This document shows, one piece after another, positions 49,320-60,500 of a DNA stretch of 64,000 bases; position 1 is the first letter of the stretch, and each line of letters starts with the position of its first letter. The notes under the pieces were generated by a model. The model searched no databases and was not told the DNA's origin. It was given only the letters and a program-made list of their open reading frames with translations. Source of the stretch: Morchella semilibera. Taxonomy: Eukaryota; Ascomycota; Pezizomycetes; Pezizales; Morchellaceae. A program made the position numbers and the translations under genes. The DNA is taken from contig WBVU01000019.1 in assembly GCA_009192285.1 (NCBI GenBank), positions 310,001 to 374,000 of the forward strand, in the 5' to 3' direction.

Positions 49320-51630
49320 ATGTCGAATACTCGAAACGACGACGACGACGACGAACAGCTTTTGGACGCGGCCTCTCCAACAAGTATCGATCACACTACT
49401 GACGAGGAAGAGGGCGAGGATGACTACGATGATGATAATGGGGATAATAATGGCAATGTTGAGAATGAACCGCAACAGCCACCTGCTACAGCAGCTACCA
49501 CGGCAGTGATGCAGGTGGAGTCGTTAGTTGCTGGACGCGTACGGCGTTCTACTGCTGGAAACAGACTTGCAACTTTACTGCACCAAGAGGCTGATGTGGA
49601 GGATACTCTATTTTTAGAAGACGAGGACGACGTTGAATTTGCAGCCGGGGAGGCTGAGGACATGTCCGACGTTCAACTAGAATCATCTAGCGAGGACGAG
49701 GACGACGCTGGACCTCCCGCGGTGAACGAAAATGGCGAGCAAATTGATGAGGATATGGAAGGAGAGAGAGAATTGCAACGGATTGCGAAGGAGGCTCACG
49801 CAGTGAAGAAACGAAGGGCTGGTGAAGCATTTCTGAAGCCGAGAAAGAGAGTCACGATTAAGGATCCGTCGACAACTACATCTACAAATGCTAGTGCTAC
49901 AACACTAGAATCTACGGAAAATCCTACAGACTTGTCTTTGCGACCGAGGAAAAAATCGGAAAGAATATCATGGCTACCCCAGGACATGTACGCTGTAAGA
50001 GCATCAAGTCGCACTTTATCTTTACAAAATAGGACAGAAACGATGAAACGTTTAGAGGAGTCTGAAAAGCGACGATTACGTACCATTAAATTAATGGAAG
50101 CTGCTGCCGCAAAAAAAGATAAAACAACTTCCCGGGTGATGACGCAAGAAGATAGGCTGCGCGAAGCGAAGCTTACTGAAGAAAAAAATTTGAAGAGTTT
50201 GAATAGGTGGGAACAAAACGAAGCTTATAGGTTAGAGGAGCAACGGAAAAAACTCGCGGCGTTACAGAACCGCCGGCTGGTGGGGCCTGTCATTACATTC
50301 TGGAGTGGGACGGCAGAATGGGATGAGAAGGGGAGGTTAATGAGAGTTGGCAAAGGTCTTGTTGAGATTATTGATGGCAACGGAGAAGGGGAGGGGAAAA
50401 AGGGTAAAGGTAGAGATGAAAAGAGGAGGAACAACAAATCAAGATCAGCGTCGACAACCAAAGCCAAAGGGAAGGAGAAAGAAACTCCCGAAGGCGAAGT
50501 TGATCATTCTTTACAAGAGGTGCGGCAGCAGGACGCGAATATAATGCCTCACCCCGAAAAAAATTTGAACCTCCCGTCCCCACAACAACCACTTTCCATA
50601 AGCCCATCTCGACCGACAAGTTCGACTTCGGATAATCAAAACCCCGCACTTTCGTCCGAGCCCACGCCACTAGCGCCACCTCCCCCAGGCGCGGCCTTGC
50701 AATCACAGGTTATCAAGAGAAATGGCGCTTTGCCAATGCTCTTGGAAGGGATCTTGGAGTATGCTGCTTTGCCGGACCCTTCGGAAACTAAGGAACTTCC
50801 TCCGGTAAAAACTACATGCGAACCAACAGGCGAATCAACAACTCCCACACCTCCTCAAGCTCAAATCTCGCCCCCGAGACCGAAAACCGAAGCATCTACA
50901 AGGAACCTCGTGGTGCTTGAGAATTTTGATGCGCCGGATGTTCAGACTAGGGAGGGGGTAATTAAGGTGCTTTTTCCCAGCGAATCAAAGAGAAGTTGGC
51001 GTGAGTACTCCATATTTTCCCTCCCACTTTGTCGTTTCAAGTTGGTATCGTCATCTAGTTCCCTTTTTTTTTTTTATATTCCCTCGCTCGTTTCGTGCGG
51101 TGCATGTACATTCCCAATTCCCGGTTCCTATAGTGCGATCCGGCCCGAGTCAAACAGGGGTATATCTCTCCTTCGAGAATACGCTGGGTTTTCATATTCC
51201 TATTTTCACTCATATTCGATTTATCAAAAAGTTCTCTACCTTGCACTTTTTTTTTTTTTTTTTCACTTTGCACGTTACCTGTCTGGGCGTGCTCTGTTTT
51301 TACGTTGCTGTGGACCGGGACGTGTTCGGTTATCACTAAGCGATGGCATGACCTGCTAGCTTGCTTGCTTGCATAATAACTTACTCCTGACACCTGTGTG
51401 ACTCTCTAGCTGCCCTAAAACAATCCTGTGTCATAACGCATCAACCGGCGAAATTTCGCGATCCGACCACGGGGATGCCATATGCATCTTTGCAAGCTTA
51501 TAGAGAAGTGCAGAATATCTTACATGGCGAAATCCAATGGAGTTGCCTTTTGGGAGCATACGTTGGGAGACCGAACATGGCTGCTAAGGGAGTCCCGGAC
51601 GGATTCCTGAAAGAGTCAGTTGTGGAATAG
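49320..51630 (+). CDS. YL1/VPS72 (Swc2-type) subunit of the SWR1 chromatin remodeller
   Basis: Two exons, 49320-51000 and 51410-51630 (1,902 nt, 633 aa), with a 409-nt intron (GTGAGT donor, CTCTAG acceptor). The N-terminus is very acidic and carries the YL1 signature GRVRRSTAGNRLATLLHQE followed by EDEDDVEF-type acidic stretches; in the family this part binds the H2A.Z-H2B dimer. The middle is charged and helical (RLEESEKRRLRTIKLMEAAA; AYRLEEQRKKLAALQNRR), then VGPVITFWSGTAEWDEKG. The second exon gives the YL1_C domain: CVITHQPAKFRDPTTGMPYA, then SLQAYREVQNILHGEIQWSC. Without splicing exon 1 would read on to a stop at 51357-51359 and lose YL1_C. The role is deposition of H2A.Z into nucleosomes. 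Confidence 0.92.
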
Positions 51631-54528
51631 AGTTGTTGTGGTGGGTGGTGATCAAACCGTTGTGATTGGTCAAGGGTGCAGAAGCCGTTGTTTGGTCAAT
51701 CATTACGCTTTGCCTGTAAAGTACCTTGGACTGTTGTTCTGTGTGGTGGGTGTTTTGGGAAATTCTCCTCTTTCTATGTATTGATATTGCCCGTACTATG
51801 CTCCTACTGCCTGTGCTACTCGCGTATGTACATGTATGTAGTATCGGTCTGGTTTCCTATACGTGTACAGTGTCAAAAGCGGGCACCGCCGATTGCGGGG
51901 AAAGAGGGCATCATCAATCTATCTTGTGCAAACGCAAATGGGTGTTGGGAGTTAAGGAGCTTAGCTGTCGGGACAAGGGAATGAAAATAAAAGTCTTGAT
52001 ATCAAGGATCTTTTTTTTTTCTTTTTTTTTTTTTTCTGCATTCTCGTGTTCTGATTTTTCCCTAGCCGCGCCGCAGCATCGATATCTGTACTTTATGAGG
52101 CCGTACCTACAGCAAATTCGCAATACGGGATCGGCCACTTTGAATCGATGCCGTCCGTAGTTTAAAAAAAAAAAAAAGGCTCCCGCCAGGTTTATTACCG
52201 GGATCTCCTGAGGTTTCAATGGCCTTTTTTTTTTGCTTTTTATTCCTTTGCTTAATTTTTTTTTTTTTTTTTTTTCCCTGTGAAAATGATACTACCCTAG
52301 AACTAGAGTAGAAACTGCTAGTATCGTAGCTAGCTGGCTGGGGCAGCCTACATATCACACCAAGATTGTTCTACATGTCCATGGCTATAGCTACACATGT
52401 CGAGAAACCTCAGCTGCCATGCCTGTAGAATCGAGTAAGTACTCTATTTCAACGCAACATAAGCGCTAGATGCATTGTCTATCTCATGCTCATGTATATG
52501 GTTAGGGTAGAGAGATGTATCTGTAGGTATCAATCACTCAATCCACGTACCTAGGTACCCTAAATAACCAAATGTAATCCATGGCATGGCACGTATGTAC
52601 CTGAAGGTTCATCACCTACTCTACTTACTCCACAGTAGGAAGAAATACAGGGCCATCCTTAGTTTTGTGAGATGATCCAAAGCAAGGTGTGCCGTACATT
52701 AGTTTTTGGCAGAGAAAAAAAATATGTAGGACACTGAGAAAAAAAAATGTAACCAGGGAGAGGGGAAAATTGACGGAAGAATCGTATAGGCCCCAGGTAA
52801 AGTGAAAAAGGAAAAAATATGTAGCTAGAAAATCTAGAAGAGAAAGAGGGGGGTGTTCAAGTAAACGTGGAAGAAAACCTAGGGCATAGCGCTTGGTAGA
52901 GGTGTAGGTTTCTATTTTTTTTTTTTTTTCCTTGAAGGTTCCTACTAGCTAGACAGATGAAACTGTAGCTTTACTAGTAAAAAGTGACTATCATGATCCA
53001 ACGTTCGGCAGCGGGTGGTGGGAGGGAAAGGGCGAGCGTTAAGCCAGGAAAATGGTCGGAACTCGGGAGATCGATATTCTGGGGTGCCAACCATCCGTCA
53101 AGCCTCACAAAGTGATCTCCTCCCCACTCCGGGTGGGGGGGGGGGGGGGGGAAACGAAACAAGTATGTCGTGCCTTATCTGTTTCGAAAAAGTCCGGGGG
53201 GGTGTAGTATAGTGATGTACATACCCGAGATTTCCATGTTGCGCGCGCGCGACGAATGACTGGCGGAGAGGTGCTGTAGATTGTAGAAGTGATCTATGTT
53301 TCTTACAGGCGGTGAAGGTGGGTGAGGTGATCTCGAGAAACAGAACCGTGGATGTGGATGGATGTGTTCCCCTCATCCTCCACCACTTTGTTAGTTCACC
53401 TCCACTAAATCTTCTTTCTCCTGCTTCTTAGACAAATGAAGCCCCCTTCCCTTTGAAGCTTCCAATGCCGGGAGTTGATGGTTTGAAGGGAGGTAGTTGA
53501 CTCCAGCCAAAAGAGCTTATCTCTGGGTCGTCTCGTCTTCGAAGGAGGCAACGGGGGGGAGGATAATTATCATATCCAGACCCTCCGTTCTATACTCCAT
53601 CCAGAGAGCGACAATGCAAGTGTTCATGCGTGCGTATTCTAGTGCGTTGGCTGAGCTGCCCTCTCTTTGCCGAAGCCGTAACCTCACTCAACTCACACTT
53701 TTGAAAGAGGGAAACGGTGGTGAGAAAGACGAACCCCCTCTTTCGAAACTACAGTATCTCTATCTCTGCTTGCTCATGCCATTGGGCCTTCCTGATGCGC
53801 TGCTTACTACTTTACTTACTCCCACGACCAATCATTTAATTACCTTTCATTCACACGCGTGCACGCAAGAAAAGCGTTGCGTCTTTTGAATTTGCGTCTC
53901 AGGTAAATATTAAAATAAATAATTTTATAGTAAACCATAAAAAGCGATGAGAGACAATTGTTGCGCGGGCGCACGGGTATGGTGGAGGCAGATGCGGATG
54001 CGGATGTGGATATAGGTAAGGGGAACAAGGAGGAACAGTCAACTGCTGCTTGTATGACTGCTGCTTGTATGTATTCATAGGAACACTATTGTTGGATGCC
54101 CAGCCCCAGAGGTTACATTTCAGCCATGAAGAGAAGGTGGAGGATTGATTTTAAACGTGATCCATGGCACATCTAATGCGCAGTGCACAAACCTCCAGGG
54201 AAGTGAGGCGAAGGGCACTGAAAGCAATTGTTTGTCTCTTATTATTAATTGTTTCGCAGCGTGATCTCGACGATTCCCATCGATTCTCGAGTCGCCTCTT
54301 TTATTTTTAGATGTGCCTGGTACTATGAGAGATGCCTGGCTTACTACTCTACATGTAGCTACAATATCGCGATGGGCCTCGATTTGAATTCACTAAACGC
54401 GTTCGCAGGGGTTTTGAAGGAGCTCGAGAGCCGATGACCTTGGGCGTTTTCCTAATGATTGGTTCAGAAGCGATCTTGTCCGCGGGACACTAAAGCTTCA
54501 ACCCTTTCTATGAATAAACGCCATTATG
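51631..54528. other. Intergenic region downstream of YL1
   Basis: No supported gene. T-rich runs occur at 52012-52035, 52223-52275 and 52913-52930, a G run at 53136-53151, and TACATGTA at 51829 and 54350. Open frames such as 53497-53889 show no family motif. Short repeats of a GACTGCTGCTTGTAT phrase occur at 54044-54070. Confidence 0.5.
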
Positions 54529-56359
54529 AAAACGTCTTGCGGTGAATCTATTAAAGACCTAGGAGGATCCTACCACTGGTCGATACTACTTCCTATTGCT
54601 CATCATCATTGTTGTGCTTCTCCTACCCGCTCACCTCAAATTCACGTACTCTTGCCACTTTGACATCCCTGTGAGCTTGTTCAGAGTAGAGGCGTTGAAA
54701 CATTAAAAAAAAAAAAAAAGGCCTGAGAGGGGGATAAAGAAGCAGAGCTAGAAGTTGAAGTAAGGAAATCAGAAAACTTGGCCTAGCAATATCACTTTCT
54801 CCCCCATTCCTGCAATTTCTGTTCACTATCATCCCCATCTATTATCCCTCTGTTCTCACTCGCTACCACAAGCGCAAGACCGCCGGTCAGTACCAGTAAT
54901 AGTAGAGTACATTCCTCGGTCGCCTCCTCTCACATTTTTACCTGTTACCGGCTTTTACAAAGAGCTCGTACATATCAAATAGCTTTGTGCCGTGTTCGCT
55001 GCGGGTCAAAAATCGAAGCACCAATTCAGCACGTGGGGCCGAGAACATCTGTCTCGTCTGTCCTCAAATCCGGAGAGGGTGGGAAGGAGAAGAAGAGTTA
55101 CATACATATTTTCCATACTCATACTATACAGACCTACCCTACACACACACCCCCCCCCCCCCCCCCCCAGACGCACACCTTCTGGGCATCCACAATCGTC
55201 ATAGGCAACTTCTCGAGGGGTGTCAAAATAATTATCTTGCCGCAGACTTGCGTGCAGTAGAAGTTGGTTGCCAGTTACTGCTTCTGTCTGGATCAATTCC
55301 AGAGACCACCCCAGAACACGACTGCCGAAATCATCGAATAGCACGAGCTTTTCCTAACGGCAAAGCTGCCCTCCCTCTTTTTTCCCGGGATACCAATATC
55401 CACCCTACCTGCCCTCAAGTAATAAAAAATATAATACTACTACCTACGGCACCACTCCTCCTCCTTCTTTCGTCATTATCACAGTTGCAATTTGCAGCTC
55501 GTACACCATCATATATCATCAAAGGCCTCCCACATCCTTTCCGTCTTTCCAACAATATTATATATCGATCCTCCTTCTTCATCCTTCACCTTTATCTTCA
55601 AGTTGGTCCATCATCGATCTTGAAACCTCCACTCCCTCCTCCAACCAACACAACAACTATATTACTTTTCGTCGAAAGCCAATTGTGATCCATACGAAAG
55701 CCAATTCCGCCCAAGAAAGGAAGAAAAAGACTCAGCCTCTCTACGCATTATCTTACTTCCCTGCGACGGCGTTTCAATTATATCCCGTTTTCGGCAACGT
55801 AAGCACCAACAGCTGAACCATCAGCAGCAGCGACACCACTCAGCGCACGGGACTCTCAGATCGAGCACCAAAAGATAAGCAAGCACAAGGAACTCTCAGA
55901 CAAAAACCCGGATCTGTCTGTATCTTCCAATAAGCGTTTTCGCTCTTCATCGAAAACAGAGAGGGAATTATCACTACATACATACGGCGCGCGGTACCTA
56001 TCCCCCCCGCACCCCTGCCTAGCTTTCCGAGCTTAGCTAGCAGTACGACCTGCGCCTGCGGTTGATATCACCGAAAAAGCATCAGGGGACAAGTCCTTGA
56101 TTGTACCCTTACAAGCTATTTTTGTTTCATTCACTATCTTGTTTTATCTCCGTCCTCATTTATATAACCCTTTTCCCCGAGATCTGAGAAGGACTCTGTT
56201 CCCTCTCACCTTCCAACCGTCAAGCTGGCTACCAAAAGTTCACGTGGTATTAAACCACCAGTGCGTCGCAATACTGCTCCTAAACCAAAAGGATTGAAAG
56301 CTGGACCTCAAGCTGCACCAAATACCTCAATATCGGCGGGTTCAGATTCTGATTTGTCA
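54529..56359 (+). promoter_or_regulatory. ATG-free promoter/5' leader of the ECL1-like gene
   Basis: Reading every line and line junction, I find no ATG on the + strand between the one at 54526-54528 and the gene's start at 56360-56362, a span of 1,831 nt. The reverse complement, CAT, appears more than 30 times in the same span, so the lack is strand-specific. The DNA is pyrimidine-rich, with C(19) at 55150-55168. The simplest reading is a long transcribed leader kept free of upstream start codons. Transcript ends and possible leader introns (e.g. an ACGTAAGC donor near 55798) are not fixed by the sequence. Confidence 0.6.
55150..55168 (+). repeat. C(19) homopolymer in the ECL1-like leader
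   Basis: Nineteen C directly after an (AC)n run. If transcribed it would be a poly(C) element, potentially bound by KH-type poly(C)-binding proteins; that is speculation. Confidence 0.8.
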
Positions 56360-57538
56360 ATGGCGACGAGTTTTTTGCCTTTCTGGTAATCCCCACAATT
56401 CTTTGATTTTTTGTTATTATTCCTGTTATTATCCGGTCTTCCGCGATATTCTCAAATAAAAGAATATCGGGTGCTTTTCTGCATATGCCGAGATAAGGAA
56501 ACGCGAGTTTTGTAACTGTTGTTTCAAATCGAACCGTGGCATTCCTCATCTTCTCCTTTGTTTTTTGGCGCAAAATAATCAGTAATCACATAAATACGGA
56601 ACTTCAAAAAAGGCTGACTCAGTAACTCGAATAGTGCACATTGCGAACAGCAGATAATAGTTCCAAACACTGGGATTCTTTACTGCTCTGAAAAGTGCAA
56701 GCGCAAAGACCAGGCGAAACCACCTCCAATCCCAATCGGACCCTCGTCACCCTCAACATGCAATTGGTCAACACCGCCTTTAACACCCTACGGCGACGAA
56801 TTCTCAAATGGGCCCCCAAGAAAGAATTATGTCGAACCACTCAGCCCAACCCCGCCACGTTCGGTGCCATATGTCGAGCGAGATCCCGAGTATCCAGGCT
56901 CGCCGCCAATTTCGATAACAGGCCGGACTACTTCGTCCGACGGGGGGTATAGCAACTATCACTATAACCAACACCGTTCAGGAACAACCTCGCCAACTGA
57001 CTCGCAACCCTCATCTCCCACAAACCATAATGCAAATCTCTACAACCCCCCGCGTAGGCCAGTGCATCTGCGTAGCTTGACCGGCGGCTCCATTTCAAGT
57101 TTCTCTGGAAACGCTTCAAATAACCCGCCAACACAATATCAGCTGCATCAACAGCGTCCTCTCCCGCCGCTTCACCATCCCGTCTCTTACAGCTCGTCCC
57201 CGCGCTCAATAGACCTCGTTACGCCCTATCTCTTGCAGGATCACTCGCAACGCCACGGATCATCCTCTTCGATTTCCTCTGGATCTTCATCAGGATCATC
57301 CTCATCAGAAGATCTGCAGTACGGGTACGAGAAGACCCTACCAATCGCCGAAGTGGCGGCGCAGGTCGGAAACCTGAAGACCCTCTTCAATTTCGACGCT
57401 ATCAGGGGCCGCCCAACGGCATCGAGGAATGGAATGTACACGCCTATGGACAGGACGCCGGAGCGGAGCCCGGTAAGAGGAGTGGGGAGGCAACAGCCAC
57501 TCATGATGAGGAGCAGTGGGGGCGGATGGACTAATTAA
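56360..57538 (+). CDS. ECL1-type life-span regulatory zinc protein
   Basis: Two exons, 56360-56385 and 56635-57538 (930 nt, 309 aa), with a 249-nt intron. Splicing joins TTCTG to T to give MATSFLPFCAHCEQQIIVPN then TGILYCSEKCKRKDQ: a Cx2C plus Cx3C zinc signature (CAHC...CSEKC), as in fungal Ecl1/LSR (life-span regulatory factor) proteins. The remaining ~270 residues are Ser/Pro-rich and low in complexity (TPPLTPYGDEFSNGPP; SSSSISSGSSSGSSSSEDL), with a short conserved-looking helix AEVAAQVGNLKTLFNF near residue 250. Ecl1 proteins extend chronological life span and respond to nutrient stress in fission yeast; the exact role of the long filamentous form is not settled. The first ATG is used as the start, but the frame is open 64 codons further upstream without an ATG, so initiation is uncertain. 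Confidence 0.82.
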
Positions 57539-60500
57539 GGTTGTCTGCAGCCTCTTTTGGACGGAAGGTGCGGGGTTTGGAAATTTGATTTGAGCCGGAT
57601 GAACTCCGTTTGAGGGGGGGGTGTTTCTGTTCTTGACCGCAGATTTGACCCTACTGCAGGGCTGCGAGATTTTTTATTTTTTTCCCCAAATTATTTTTAT
57701 TTTAACTCATGTATTGGTTTACCCTGCATGTCACTTTGCTACCCATACTTTTTTTTTGTCTTCGCTATTTGCATACTCATCTCGCAGCGCATTGGGGGAT
57801 AGTCGGCAATATTGGTGTTCTTGGTCTATTTTCGTGGAGTTTTAGCGTTTTCATTATTACTCTTTTTATTCTATATATATTTTTTGGTACTTGATATATC
57901 CTTTTTTCCCTTATTCTTGCCTACGACACATGTGGTATTATTTCTGGTTTCTGGCTATGTAGTTAGAGGAAAGGACGGTTATTTTGGCATGGAGGGAGTT
58001 ATAACTGCTTATTACATTTTTTCCCGGTTTTTTTTCGTGTATGTATGTGTCTTCTTATGCGTTATACAACTTATACGTATACCTTGTATCTATAACACTT
58101 CACTCATCATATGGTTTCTGTTCTTTACTAGTAATACTCTCCTTCTAGCCTGTGAACCGTGGTATATTATGCATGCACATACCCCATACAACCCGATTTT
58201 AAACATAACTGAGCAGCAGCAGCTGTTTGCATGAAATGGCCCGGTCGACGATCAATGTATGTATGTATGTATGTGTATATGTATGTGTGCAGCCCGCAGA
58301 GCAGAGTAGGTATCATACTCTCTCACCTATGGGAATATTATACGCCCATGTAGGGATATGGATGATGTCCTTACGTCACAGTCACAGGCTGGAAGGGTTG
58401 GTTAGGTATTCTCCCGTTGAAACTCTGAGAGGATAGCTCCTAGCTACATGTAGTTGTCGGGGAATACGGTAAATTTGTATAAAAACAAGTTATACTATAA
58501 CTGCATAGACAGAGTTCATCTACCCGGGACTGGAGTGTATGTAAGTGTACCTACGTATGCTCCGTATGTGGGCTTTGGGATTCGGCCCTTACCTTACTCA
58601 CTCTCTTATCACCACACATCATCATCATCATCACCACCACACTCGCAACCCCAAGAAAGAACGTTTTGAATTCTAATATTCACCACCACTACAGCGCGCA
58701 ACTGACTCCCTTATCGCATTGCATCCCCCATCATCTCCCTCAGCTGAGGCTACATATTTTGCGCCACCAATTCACCTCCCCCCCACCCCCTTTTTTTTCC
58801 CACACAAAAAAACCCCGTTCTATCAATCTGGGCTCTCATGATGTGGTCGGATTCTTATGATATTTAAAAGTCGACCGCAGCATTTAGTGGTAGACAAGTA
58901 GGTGGGTAGGGTTTTTTTGTAGCTAACCACCCCACATGTGCTTTAGCGAACGTTTAGGGTGGCGGGCTGTACTTCTTGAATGGATCCAGAAGGTCCATGG
59001 CAAGGTGGTGGTTGCGGTGGCTGCGCTCTTTTCGACAAAGGGTAGAAAATGCGGAGGGGCCTAAGTTTTCCTATCTACATACTTTGACCGCAAGGTGCGA
59101 GCCTTACTAATTCAGTCAGGTACCACACGCATACACGGAGCAAGTGAGGGATACACGTTGACCCCAGGAATCCTTTTTCTTTCAAAGCTGGGTTTTTATT
59201 TTTATTTTTATTTTTTAATTTTTCGGGACGGGCTTCCTGATGGGGGGGGGGGGGTATTTGCGCGGTATCAAATAATCCAAAGAAGCTGTTGACAGGTTCC
59301 ATCTGGCCCATGCACCCATGTTTTGGGAATCGTGTGGCGCTTTTTGTCCTCGGTTACAACCCATTTTCGGCCACTGGGTGGCTACGAAAGCAAGTACATG
59401 TAGGTACCACTCGTTGGGTGCAAAATAAGGTGCAGTCACACGATGTCACTCGTTTCTCAGACCAGCCACTGCGTATTGGGTTATGAAAGCGTGGATCATG
59501 CAGTCGTTGCTGTCCTTGCTTCCACTCCTGTATCGAAGCCTAAGTCTGGGTTTGACCACCCTCTAACTATATATATATAATGCCCACAAGGGGAACAGTG
59601 CTTCGGTGCGTGTTAAGTGTTGTACATGAGCTGAGGCACGTTGTTTAAGATCGGTACCTGAAAAACCCGATCCCAGAAGAGACCTGCTGGCTAGCTGGGT
59701 TGTGTCGGGCCGGATCCTAGTGTAGTAAGAAGGCCTATCTGAGGCACCAGCCCGCCAGCCAGCACCCCGATTTCTGGATGCATGTACCCCTTGAAATCAT
59801 CTCGCCCCCGTCGACATCTTATTGCATTGGTTACTACCAGTACTGTTGGGAATGGGGATCCTACACTTGGCTAGAATGGAACACCAAATAGACCATGGTA
59901 GCATCATTGCAGGCAGCTGTTAACATGGAATAATGGGCTCTACTAAGTAAGTAAGCTTCCCACTCCATCATGATACCTGACTTTGCATGCATGGATATCC
60001 ATGCACACGCCGCTCGGCCCGGACTTCTATGAGTTCTTTTCGGAGTTTCGGCTTCAGACCGAGACTGTCTCTCTCCAAAACGAGGCTAACCCTCTCCGAG
60101 CCTTAGACAGTTTTATTCTTATCACTATTGTTACCTGTACATGTGTTGTTGGTCGAAACATGAATTATCACTCATCGTCCGATCATGCGCGTGTGTTGTA
60201 TATATTAATAAAACAGCAGGTACCCCATCGTATATTTAGTAATACAAAATTTACAACACAATAAGTGTTACCGTATATAAATATACTGTGCCAATGACTT
60301 AGTACTCCCCATCCCCAGTCACAATCACAATGCGCAAATTGTCCGAGGAGATTTTCCGTTGCATCCGATCCGGAGTGGAGTTGCCTTAGACGTGGAAGTA
60401 TCCCAAAGTCATCATCGGATCAACCTTTTCCTGCATGTCTGAAACGTTGCCCGAACGTGACGTGGTACTTGTGAAACACTCACTTTTTTTTTTTCAGCTA

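Noticed and set aside
54987-55688. Long open frame (about 230 codons) on the + strand
   Set aside because: It lies wholly inside the ATG-free leader, has no ATG, and reads as low-complexity Pro/Leu/Ser without any family motif.
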